A DNA stretch of 64,000 bases from Synechococcus sp. SynAce01 (GTDB lineage: Bacteria > Cyanobacteriota > Cyanobacteriia > PCC-6307 > Cyanobiaceae), in assembly GCF_001885215.1 (NCBI RefSeq), contig NZ_CP018091.1, positions 372,001-436,000 of the forward strand. Direction: 5' to 3'. The position numbers and the translations under genes are program-made. Below the pieces are notes generated by a model. It was not told the DNA's origin and did no database searches. It worked only from the letters and a program-made list of their open reading frames with translations. Of the stretch, positions 18,636-25,815 are shown piece after piece (the first letter of the stretch is position 1; each line of letters opens with the position of its first letter).

Positions 18636-19795
18636 TCGGTGGCCTCTTTTTGGCATGAGGCTGTGAGCTCCCCACGGAATGCGCGGAGATTGAGGGAGGC
18701 GAAAAAAGTCTCACCAGCTTTCATGGCCTCGACATGCCGGAGTAGTTCAGTGCGAAGTCTGCGCACCCTCCTTGCAAAGAGATTTTGCTGACTAATCCTA
18801 GGAAAGGGAATCTTGAAGCCGCGAATATCGCCAAGAGAAATGAATTTCTGAGTTCCCCCGCGTCCGGCACTTGCGACATGTGATTTGAACAGCTTGCCAT
18901 CTAGGACTTGACGAACGTACTCAGGGTTCATTCGACTATTTTTGAATTTAATCAGAGCAACGTTTTTGATTGCAAAGTCCGGATCAAAATCAACAACAAC
19001 CGGGCCGCCGATTGTCCCAATCATCGGCATAATTATATCCCCCCTGTCAACCTTCGACCTTTTGTTAATGTCAATGAAGTCTGCTTCAGAAATTAGTTTG
19101 GCACCTGAGTAGTCGATTCTGCCGCGGGAAAAATTCTTCGAAGTCATAAGGGAAAAGCCGACATCGACATACATTGGAGAGTCGTGTGTGCCATCCCGAA
19201 CGTCACAGACCTCGCCCAAGGCAACTGCCTCCTCTTTGGATACAAGTAGATCGCCAAACATCTCGATGAAGATGGCCTGGCCTAGCTGGTTTAGGCAGAC
19301 CAGGGCACGCTGACGCTTGCGGCGCAGTTCGTCGGCCTTATCCAAAATCGCCGCGACGCGCCGCTGCTCCTCCAGCAGGGGGAGGGGGATTTCGGCGGAT
19401 CTGAGTTTTGCCACCGAAAGATGCTTAACGGTAACAAAGGGTGTTTCCTCTTCGATCCGCTTCAGAATGGTCGGAAGAGCGTGATACAGGTAGTCATTAT
19501 TTAGGACATCTTCCTTCGCAATTGTCCTGCAGACTCGTTGATTAAGCAGGGCAGCAGAACTTTTCCAGCGCTCTCGATTAAATTCTCCATCCATGCCAAT
19601 CAGAATGTCTCCATTGTTGATCAAATAGTCTGCGTGATAAGGGCCGCTGTAGTAAGTCTTGCTGGTCCCAGGCAGGACATCTCTGATTCGTATTATTGGC
19701 AGGCCAACAGGCTCGTCGGAAAAGTAGTCTGATTTGAAGGCGAACCCTGAGAGAAAACTGCATACTTCCCCGAGATAAGCACTGGGCCAGCTCAT
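18632..19795 (-). CDS. hsdS: Type I restriction-modification specificity subunit HsdS
   Basis: 387 residues, a normal HsdS. It has two target-recognition halves, each starting with the LGEVC pattern (residues about 8 and 191) and followed by conserved helices (IPLPLLEEQRRVAAILDKADELRRKR and IPFPRISQQNLFARRVRRL, with the last helix ending RAFRGELTA). HsdS picks the DNA sequence methylated or cut by the complex. The gene is intact, although hsdM upstream is broken. It is visibly richer in A+T than its neighbours, suggesting a recently acquired recognition allele. It starts inside an hsdM tail fragment (ATGA overlap). Confidence 0.93.
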   Translation of the reverse strand: MSWPSAYLGEVCSFLSGFAFKSDYFSDEPVGLPIIRIRDVLPGTSKTYYSGPYHADYLINNGDILIGMDGEFNRERWKSSAALLNQRVCRTIAKEDVLNNDYLYHALPTILKRIEEETPFVTVKHLSVAKLRSAEIPLPLLEEQRRVAAILDKADELRRKRQRALVCLNQLGQAIFIEMFGDLLVSKEEAVALGEVCDVRDGTHDSPMYVDVGFSLMTSKNFSRGRIDYSGAKLISEADFIDINKRSKVDRGDIIMPMIGTIGGPVVVDFDPDFAIKNVALIKFKNSRMNPEYVRQVLDGKLFKSHVASAGRGGTQKFISLGDIRGFKIPFPRISQQNLFARRVRRLRTELLRHVEAMKAGETFFASLNLRAFRGELTASCQKEATE

Positions 19796-19950
19796 CGAAG
19801 CATCCCCTCCAGCTCCTCGACCTTCTGCAGGATCCCCAGCTCGATCACGCGTGGTTCCGGCAAGTTCTCCAACGGCGGGCGGTGCTCCACCTCTTCATGC
19901 ACCAGCTCGTTGGTTTGATCAAGCCTGAGGTTGAGCTCCCGCACCATCCC
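19792..19950 (-). pseudogene. Remnant: 3' end of a second hsdM
   Basis: The minus-strand frame ends NELVHEEVEHRPPLENL and LQKVEELEGMLR, closely similar but not identical to the end of the main hsdM (KELIYEEVEHRPPMEIL, LQGIEELEGMLR). It ends in the ATGA overlap that starts hsdS. Upstream of about 19950 the similarity is lost. This is the stump of another methylase gene that was once directly coupled to this hsdS. The left limit is certain; the right limit is approximate. Confidence 0.8.
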
Positions 19951-19997
19951 TGTTCGCTGCTGTCGCACCTGGACAGGGCTGGCCATTGGAAAGTCGA

Positions 19998-20007
19998 TAT
20001 GATCATA
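19998..20007. promoter_or_regulatory. Palindrome ahead of the first toxin-antitoxin pair
   Basis: TATGATCATA is a perfect 10-bp palindrome 25 bases before the antitoxin ATG at 20033. Antitoxins of this type normally repress their own operon by binding such a site, and part of it could serve as a -10 region. The role is inferred from position only. Confidence 0.4.
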
Positions 20008-20032
20008 CTGGCCTGCATACCTTTTCCCGTCC

Positions 20033-20365
20033 ATGGCGCGCTCCAGCCCCCCCGCCGAACGGGTGACCGTGACCATGTCGTCAGAACTGGTCGCCGGAAT
20101 CGACCGCATCGAGGGCAACCGCAGCCGCTTCGTCGCCGAGGCCGTGCGCCACGAACTGCAGCGGCGCCAAAGGCTTGGACTGCTGCGTTCCCTGGAGGCT
20201 CCCCACCCCGACAGCGTCGCCACCGCAGCCCTTGGGCTGGCGGATTGGGCCGAGGCCCTGCCCGAAGGGGACAGTGACCTGCTTGATCCCAGCGCCGGAG
20301 TGCCGCTGCATTGGCGGCCGGAATCCGGTTGGCAGGTTGCCGGCTCACCAGATGTCCAGCCATGA
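20033..20365 (+). CDS. Antitoxin, ribbon-helix-helix type (first TA pair)
   Basis: 110 residues. The N-terminal 50 residues (ERVTVTMSSELVAGIDRI, then NRSRFVAEAVRHELQRR) have the CopG/MetJ-like ribbon-helix-helix pattern used for DNA binding. The acidic C-terminal part would wrap and neutralise the toxin. It overlaps the downstream toxin by ATGA, the standard antitoxin-toxin arrangement. The gene is intact although its toxin partner is broken. Confidence 0.8.
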   Translation: MARSSPPAERVTVTMSSELVAGIDRIEGNRSRFVAEAVRHELQRRQRLGLLRSLEAPHPDSVATAALGLADWAEALPEGDSDLLDPSAGVPLHWRPESGWQVAGSPDVQP

Positions 20366-20719
20366 ACCTGCCCCGGGGCAGCCTGGTGCTGGTGGATCTG
20401 GAGCCGACCCTCGGCCATGAACAGCGCGGCACCCGACCCTGCCTGGTGGTAAGTGATCCGGCGGTGAATTCCAGCCAGAGGTTTCCGCTGCTGGCTGTGG
20501 TTCCGATCACCGGAACGCCGGCCCCCGGCGCCCTTTATCCGCCCCTGGCCCCCAGGTGCGAGCGGTCTTACCAAGCCCTCCTATGCCCTGGTGGATCAGC
20601 TGCGCTCGATCGATAAGCAGCGCATCCGCCGCCGCTACGGCCAGGTGAGCGAGGTGGAGCTGGCCAGCATCGATGCGGGCCTGCGCCTTTATCTCGGCCT
20701 GGAGCCTGATCTCGGCTGA
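20362..20719 (+). pseudogene. MazF/PemK-type toxin, frameshifted
   Basis: It begins MNLPRGSLVLVDLEPTLGHE with the MazF motif RGTRPCLVVSD, in frame to about 20550. One extra base in or just after a five-C run (20549-20554) shifts the frame. The rest (SGLTKPSYALVDQLRSIDKQ, then RIRRRYGQVSEVELASID, LRLYLGLEPDLG) is intact in the next frame up to the stop at 20717-20719. An active MazF cleaves mRNA; this copy should give only a truncated chain of 84 residues. Confidence 0.88.
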
Positions 20720-20740
20720 AGCAGCTCGTCCGCGACCCCC

Positions 20741-20758
20741 GTTACCATGACATGTAAC
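20741..20758. promoter_or_regulatory. Inverted repeat, likely mazEF operator
   Basis: GTTAC-CATGACAT-GTAAC lies 16 bases ahead of the second antitoxin's ATG (20775). The symmetric 5-bp half-sites in a promoter position fit the autoregulatory operator of MazEF-type modules. No experimental support is available. Confidence 0.5.
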
Positions 20759-20774
20759 CAGCGCTGACGCTGTC

Positions 20775-21053
20775 ATGGAAGCCGAAGCCAACCCGGAGGC
20801 TCCCCGATCGGAGGACAGCGCCCAGGAAGCGCGCCGCGCCGCCAACCGCCGCAAGGTGCGGGAGCACCGCCAGCGGCTGCGGGCCCAGGGGATGCGGCCG
20901 ATCCAGATCTGGGTACCGGATGTGCATGCGCCTGGGTTTGCAGCCGAGGCGCGGCGGCAGTCGCGATTGGCCAACGAAAGCCCGGAAGAGGCCGAGATCC
21001 AGGCCTTCATCGATTCGGTGGTCGAGTGGCCCGATGACGAGACCAGCCAGTGA
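20775..21053 (+). CDS. mazE: Antitoxin MazE (DUF3018 type)
   Basis: 92 residues. The conserved block REHRQRLRAQGMRPIQIWV, then PDVHAPGFAAEARRQS, is the hallmark of the DUF3018 MazE-type antitoxin family, with a variable N-terminus and an acidic C-terminal toxin-binding tail (AFIDSVVEWPDDE). It overlaps mazF by 4 bases (GTGA). Both genes of this second pair are intact. Confidence 0.9.
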   Translation: MEAEANPEAPRSEDSAQEARRAANRRKVREHRQRLRAQGMRPIQIWVPDVHAPGFAAEARRQSRLANESPEEAEIQAFIDSVVEWPDDETSQ

Positions 21054-21379
21054 AGCGTGGTGAGCTTTGGACCATGGCCGGAGGATCCGGCTATGCCAGC
21101 AAGCCCAGGCCTGTGGTGATCGTTCAGGACGACGCCTTCGCGGCCCGCGACTCGATCGTGGTCTGTCTGATCACCACCGACAACACCGATCTCCCTGTGT
21201 TTCGGGTGTGGGTGGAACCCACAGCAGAGAACGGCCTGAAAGCAACGAGTCGCCTGATGGTTGACAAAGTCACCACCGTGGCCAGGAACCGCCTCGGCCA
21301 GAAGATCGGCCGCCTGAACGATGACGACGTGATCCGCCTCAACCGATCGTTGCTGGTGTTTCTTGGCCTGGCCCGCTGA
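21050..21379 (+). CDS. mazF: mRNA interferase toxin MazF
   Basis: 109 residues from a GTG overlapping the mazE stop. Fold features: KRGELWTMAG at the start, SKPRPVVIVQDD, SIVVCLITTD, LKATSRLMVDKVTTVARNRL and GRLNDDDVIRLNRSLLVFLGL. MazF cuts single-stranded RNA at short motifs and halts growth unless MazE is present. It lies inside the broken R-M locus, convergent with hsdM, and may stabilise the locus by addiction. Confidence 0.92.
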   Translation: MKRGELWTMAGGSGYASKPRPVVIVQDDAFAARDSIVVCLITTDNTDLPVFRVWVEPTAENGLKATSRLMVDKVTTVARNRLGQKIGRLNDDDVIRLNRSLLVFLGLAR

Positions 21380-21396
21380 GTGGAGATGGGATGGGC

Positions 21397-23264
21397 TCAT
21401 CGGAGCATCCCCTCCAGCTCCTCGATCCCCTGCAGGATCTCCTGCTCGATCGCCCGCAGTTCTGCCAGGATTTCCATCGGAGGCCGGTGCTCCACCTCTT
21501 CGTAGATCAGCTCCTTGTAGCGGTTGAGGCTGAGGTCATAGCCCTGGGCCACGATTTCCGCCTTGGGCACGCAGAAGCTCTGCTCCGTGCGCGCCCGTTC
21601 GCGCTCTGAGCTTGTGCGTTCCTTCCAGCGGGCCAGGGCATCGGGCAGGTTGTTCTTGGCGTGCTCGCCTTCTTGTAAAGGCTCTTTCGGCGCAGGCCCC
21701 AGCTTCTCGAGCGGCAGCAGAGGATTGCGCTTGTCGTCGAGGCTCCAGCCATCGGCGCTCATGTCGTAGAACCACACCTGATCGGTACCGCCACGGCCGG
21801 TTTTGGTGAACAGCAGGATCGCCGTGCTCACGCCTGCATAGGGGCGGAACACCCCGCTCGGCAGCGACACCACGCCTTCGAGAAAGTGATCGTCCACCAG
21901 AGTGCGGCGCAGTTCTTGTGGGCCTTGCTGGAGCCGAACAGCACCCCATCGGGCACGATCACCGCTGCCCGGCCACCGGGTTTGAGCAGCTGCAGGAACA
22001 AGGCCATGAACAGCAACTCGGTTTTCTTGGTTTTCACCACCCGTTGCAGCTTGCCGCTGGTGCTTTCGAAATCCAGCGAGCCAGCAAAAGGCGGATTGGC
22101 AAGAATCAGGGAGTAGCGATTCTCCTCGAGCGCACCGTCTTCAGAGAGGGAATCGCGATAGCTCACATCGGGGTTCTCCACCCCGTGCAAGAGCATGTTC
22201 ATCGAGCCGATGCGCAGCATCGTGCTGTCGAAATCAAAACCATGGAACAGGCCATGGTTGAAGTGCTCGCGCTGCTGGGTGTCGCTGAATAGCTCCGGGT
22301 GGTGCTCGCGCAGGTATTCGCCCACCGCCACCGGAAAGCCGCAGGTGCCGCAGGCCGGATCGGCCATCACGTCGGTGGGCTTGGGCTCCGTCATCGCCAC
22401 CATCAGCTCGATGATGTGGCGCGGTGTGCGGAACTGGCCGTTGGTGCCGGCGGTGGCCAGCTTGCCCAGCATGTACTCGTAGATGTCGCCCTTGGTGTCG
22501 CGATCCGCCATCGGCACCGCATCCAGGAGATCGACCACCTTGGCCAGGAGGGCGGCAGTGGGGATCGTGAAACGCGCGTCCTTCATGTGGCTGGCAAAAG
22601 CCGAGCCATCGCCGCCAAGGGTGCGCAGGAAGGGGAACACGCGCTCGCCCACCAGCTCGAACATCTCGGTGGCGGCCAGCTGTTTGAAGCGGCTCCAGCG
22701 CAGCCGCTCGTAAGGGCGCTCCTGCGGGTCATTGCCTTCGGGATAAAGCCGCCGCACCATCGGCTGCCCGGTGCGCAGGGCCTTGCGCTCCTACAGGGTT
22801 TCCAGCTCATCGAGGCGGCGGATGAACAGCAGGTAGGTGAGCTGCTCCAGCACCTCCAGGGGGTTGGCGATGCCGCCACTCCAGAAGGCATTCCAGATGC
22901 CATCGATCTGGTTGCGCAGCTCGCCGGTGAGCGCCGAGGCGGCGGTGGTTCCGGCGGCGATGGTGGGCGCGGCGGTGGCGGCCGCACCGTTGCCATTGCG
23001 GCGGCTGCGGCCATTCCCGGATGCAGAGGCCTGCCTGGGCGGTGGGCTGATCCCGGCGGCCTTCAAGCCGCCACCAGGGCCACGGGCTTTCTCGGCGGCG
23101 CCCATGGCCACCACATGATCCTTGGCAGCTTCGAATTCCTCATCGCTGAAGGGTTCATCGGCCAGATCCAACAGATCAGCGCGCAACTCCGCATTGCTGA
23201 GCCTGCTGCCATCTTCTGGGATCAAGGCGAGCAGGGCGTCGGTGAGATCGGTGCGGGCGGCCAT
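21397..23264 (-). pseudogene. hsdM: Type I DNA methyltransferase HsdM, amber codon and frameshift
   Basis: The product should run from MAARTDLTDAL (23264) through YLLFIRRLDELETL, the AdoMet-binding DPACGTCGFPVAV, the catalytic NPPF (ILANPPFAGSLDF) and PDGVLFGSS to EELEGMLR at 21397. Two lesions break it: a TAG at 22791-22793, where the family has Gln, and the loss of one G at about 21914 (AAG AAC TGC instead of AAG GAA CTG), after which the correct frame resumes at VDDHFLEGVVSLPSGVF. The 3' end is separated from hsdS by the two TA modules. No hsdR is in the window. Confidence 0.92.
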
Positions 23265-23441
23265 CAGGGGCAGATTGCGGAAAAAGATTGGGGCGCGAAC
23301 GTTCTATAGAAACGCAGTTTGACATTCGCATCGGGATGGCCACATTGTCTGGGTCAAGTCTGGACAACAATCCGTTCGGCCAAATCACTGATGATTTCGG
23401 CTATGGGAATCCTGGAGTCAGGCTGGGATCGCGTACACAGG

Positions 23442-23609
23442 TCAAGGCAGAGTCGAACCCCCCGTCGCATTCAGCCGCTTGCGATTGTTGCGGCAGCGAT
23501 CGGAGCAATAAAGCACCTCGTCCCAAACGTTCTTCCACTTTTTTCGACACTGGAAGGGGCGCCCGCAAACCGGGCAGATTTTGGTGGGGCGATTGGCGTG
23601 ATGGGGCAT
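23442..23609 (-). CDS. DUF2256 zinc-ribbon-like protein
   Basis: 55 residues from the ATG at 23609 ([19 protein letters not shown]). It carries the DUF2256 pattern [14 protein letters not shown], then [12 protein letters not shown]: two CxxC-type pairs that probably hold zinc. The function is unknown. An in-frame start at 23651 overlaps the small membrane-protein gene upstream and is less likely. Same direction as that gene, so probably co-transcribed. Confidence 0.85.
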   Translation of the reverse strand: MPHHANRPTKICPVCGRPFQCRKKWKNVWDEVLYCSDRCRNNRKRLNATGGSTLP

Positions 23610-23620
23610 CGGGTTGTTGC

Positions 23621-23767
23621 CTATTTGGCGATCGCCTTCCAGATCCACCAAGCCACCAGGCCGAGAAGCACCCAGGGAAGCAAGGCCCTGAACACCAGCA
23701 ATACCAGCACGAGCAGCCCAGCGGAAACCACAGTCCGCTTGGTCAGCGCCTTTGCCTCATCGGTCAT
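23621..23767 (-). CDS. Small membrane protein (48 aa)
   Basis: Begins [17 protein letters not shown], then one long hydrophobic segment ([20 protein letters not shown], continuing VAWWIW) and ends KAIAK. It lies 11 bases upstream of the DUF2256 gene in the same direction. I do not recognise the family; coding status is supported by the regular membrane-protein pattern and operon position. Confidence 0.6.
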   Translation of the reverse strand: MTDEAKALTKRTVVSAGLLVLVLLVFRALLPWVLLGLVAWWIWKAIAK

Positions 23768-24009
23768 GAAGCTCCAACGGGGAATCAGGGACATCGGCAA
23801 TCAAGGGTTGTCCCCGGCAAGCTACCGCCCTTTGCTGGCCGTGGTTTCCAGCCCACCAGACAACAGCGCAAGATGCGGCGGCATCTCAGCGGTGGGTCGG
23901 GATCTGGAGGGGCGCAATCCGATCGGACTGTTCATCGGTAGTAGGGGGCGAGGGATCTCCGTTGCCTTGGCCCAAGGCTTTAACCCTTCTTCCACCATAC
24001 AAATTCATC

Positions 24010-24504
24010 ATGGCTCCCATCGTCACCCAGTCGATTCCGAAGTTCGCGGCCATCGCAATCCTCGGCGTTGGCATCACCACGGCTTTCAGCAACCCGCAAG
24101 GCGTTCAAAAGTTCGTCTCCGAGGCGATCTCCCATCCCGCCCAGGCCCAAACCACGGGGAAGCTGGCGCAACAACTGCAAGGCAAGCCAGTTGTTGTCGA
24201 CGTCTATGCAAGCTGGTGCTCTGCCTGTAAAAACATCGCTCCAACCCTCTCCCAGCTCAAGCAGAAATATGCAGGAGCCGTGAACTTCGTTGTTTTAGAT
24301 GTCTCAGATAGGGCCTCTACAGCCAAATCCGAAGCAACCGCCCGCAAGCTTGGGCTCAGCAATTTCTTTGCTGCCAACAAAACCCAGACAGGTTCCCTCA
24401 CCATCATTGATCCTGCAACAGGCAAGATCCTGGCGCAACATCGCAACAACCCAAACAAATCAGCCTACACAAAAGTTCTTGACGCTGCAATCTCAAGGAA
24501 ATAA
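24010..24504 (+). CDS. Membrane-anchored or exported thioredoxin-like protein
   Basis: 164 residues from the ATG at 24010. An N-terminal hydrophobic segment (FAAIAILGVGITTAF, residues about 12-26) is followed by PAQAQ, a possible cleavage site. The thioredoxin fold then carries the redox motif WCSACK (Cys about 70 and 73). It probably works outside the cytoplasm (lumen or periplasm) as a disulphide reductase or oxidase. The CcdA-type gene 370 bases downstream could supply its electrons. The region is lower in GC than the flanking core genes. Relatives include TxlA/HCF164-type proteins, but I cannot assign it to one. Confidence 0.85.
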   Translation: MAPIVTQSIPKFAAIAILGVGITTAFSNPQGVQKFVSEAISHPAQAQTTGKLAQQLQGKPVVVDVYASWCSACKNIAPTLSQLKQKYAGAVNFVVLDVSDRASTAKSEATARKLGLSNFFAANKTQTGSLTIIDPATGKILAQHRNNPNKSAYTKVLDAAISRK

Positions 24505-24872
24505 AGTCATCAACCTCCTAAGCATCAATCCAAAGCAGATTCTTCTGCCATAGGGTTCATGCTTAAGCCCTTCATCCAGCCATCCCAGCGTGTTGAACCG
24601 CCAGTGACCAACAGTCACTGGCCTTTATCTTCGTTGGTTGAGCTCATTGGAAGCCACTTCTGTTCGCGCAAGCCCACTGACGCCACGCTCAGCTCCCAGC
24701 ACCATCGCCAACGCATTGACGCATGGGCTTGCTGCAATCACAGCCATGCCTGGCTGTGATTTCGCCATAAGAAACTATCAGCCAGCAGCACTGAAGCGCT
24801 AACTCCAGAAGGTCAACTCCACCCCGTGATCACTATGAATCTTCTAGAAATCCAAACCCAGAGCCAGACACC
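24505..24872. other. Gene-free spacer with two hairpins
   Basis: No convincing gene in 368 bases. Two strong inverted repeats stand out: CCAGTGAC-CAACA-GTCACTGG at 24601-24621 (8-bp stem), and AATCACAGCCA-TGCC-TGGCTGTGATT at 24736-24761 (11-bp stem, 4-base loop). Neither is followed by a long T-run, so they may be weak terminators of the thioredoxin transcript, processing signals, or a structured leader of the ccdA-like gene. Confidence 0.5.
24601..24621 (+). terminator. Hairpin after the thioredoxin gene
   Basis: An 8-bp perfect stem with a 5-base loop, followed by CCTTTATCTT, which is only mildly T-rich. It lies about 100 bases after the thioredoxin stop. It could end that transcript; this is inferred from structure only. 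Confidence 0.4.
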
Positions 24873-25706
24873 ATGACGCGCGCGCACAGACGCAGAAGGA
24901 GCCCCTTTCAGATGCCAAGACAATGGAAACTGTTTGGCGCCCTGGTCCTAACCGGCTTACTGATCGCCCTGCTGGCCACTGGCCCCCTATCGCTAGCTGT
25001 CTACCGCCTGATTTCAATCGTTGAGAATCACTATCAAGAATGGTTCTCCCAGCAGGATGCGGCCAATCCATTCGTACTGCTTCCTCTTGCCTTTACCGGA
25101 GGATTGATTGCCAGTGTTTCCCCCTGCATACTGGCGATGCTGCCAATCAACCTGAGCTATATCGGCACACGCAATATCACCTCACGGCAAGACGCCTTCA
25201 ACAAAGCGGGATTATTCGTTCTTGGCAATGTAGTAATCTTAAGCCTATTCGGCCTGGCCTCCTCCTTCGCGGGCCTAGTGATGATCGAATATCGCGGTTT
25301 TATCAATATTGCCGTTGGAGCGATCATCTTGTTGATGGGATGTAGCTTATTGGGAGTGATCAAGGTGCCGCTTCCTCAAGTCAATGTTGGTAGTTCAACG
25401 GTTGGTCCTTTTGGCGTGGGTTTGACTTTTGCCTTGGTCAGCTCTCCTTGCTCCAGTCCGGTGTTGTTCGCAGTGCTTGCCGCTGCCGCTGCAAGCGGCT
25501 CTCAGCCACTCGCTGTGCTAACGATGACAAGCTATGCCCTGGGCTACACAATTATTATATTTTTAGCAAGTTTGTTGGCTGGGTTTGCCAAACAAGCCAA
25601 GCTATTACTGGAATATTCCGAAGAAATCACCAAGTTCGGCAGTATCGCCTTGATCCTGGCAGGACTGTACTATCTCATCACAGGGGTAGGCTGGTTTATG
25701 GTCTAA
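24873..25706 (+). CDS. CcdA/DsbD-type transmembrane thiol transporter
   Basis: 277 residues with about seven membrane segments. The two redox cysteines typical of CcdA/DsbD-beta proteins are visible in pseudo-repeated SPC motifs: IASVSPCILAMLPIN (Cys about 85) and LVSSPCSSPVL (Cys about 193). These proteins carry reducing power from cytoplasmic thioredoxin across the membrane to extracytoplasmic thioredoxin-like proteins. The N-terminus is longer and more basic than in the minimal CcdA. Placed after a thioredoxin-like gene in the same direction, it probably forms a thiol relay with it. The target is unknown; cytochrome c maturation is one possibility. Confidence 0.85.
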   Translation: MTRAHRRRRSPFQMPRQWKLFGALVLTGLLIALLATGPLSLAVYRLISIVENHYQEWFSQQDAANPFVLLPLAFTGGLIASVSPCILAMLPINLSYIGTRNITSRQDAFNKAGLFVLGNVVILSLFGLASSFAGLVMIEYRGFINIAVGAIILLMGCSLLGVIKVPLPQVNVGSSTVGPFGVGLTFALVSSPCSSPVLFAVLAAAAASGSQPLAVLTMTSYALGYTIIIFLASLLAGFAKQAKLLLEYSEEITKFGSIALILAGLYYLITGVGWFMV

Positions 25707-25815
25707 CTCCAGCTCAATTCCACAGCAGCCATCGTGATTGCCCTGGGATGCAGCCCCCAAACGCAATAGTCAAGGCTTCATTCAAGCAAAGAACGAGAGC
25801 ATTGGGAGTTGAAGC

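Noticed and set aside
20507-21400. A 297-residue minus-strand frame across both toxin-antitoxin pairs
   Set aside because: It is antisense to mazE and both mazF genes, which have clear family motifs on the plus strand.
22299-23309. A 336-residue plus-strand frame across hsdM
   Set aside because: It is the antisense shadow of the hsdM codons, dominated by Gly/His/Gln/Ala repeats, with no family motif.
23445-23475. tRNA-like T-arm (GGTTCGACTC on the minus strand) near the DUF2256 end
   Set aside because: The stem does not pair over five bases and no matching acceptor, anticodon or D-arm is found; it is part of the DUF2256 coding end.
23319-24230. A 303-residue plus-strand frame over the DUF2256 and small-membrane genes
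   Set aside because: It covers several real features on both strands and runs into the thioredoxin gene in another frame; it shows no conserved pattern.
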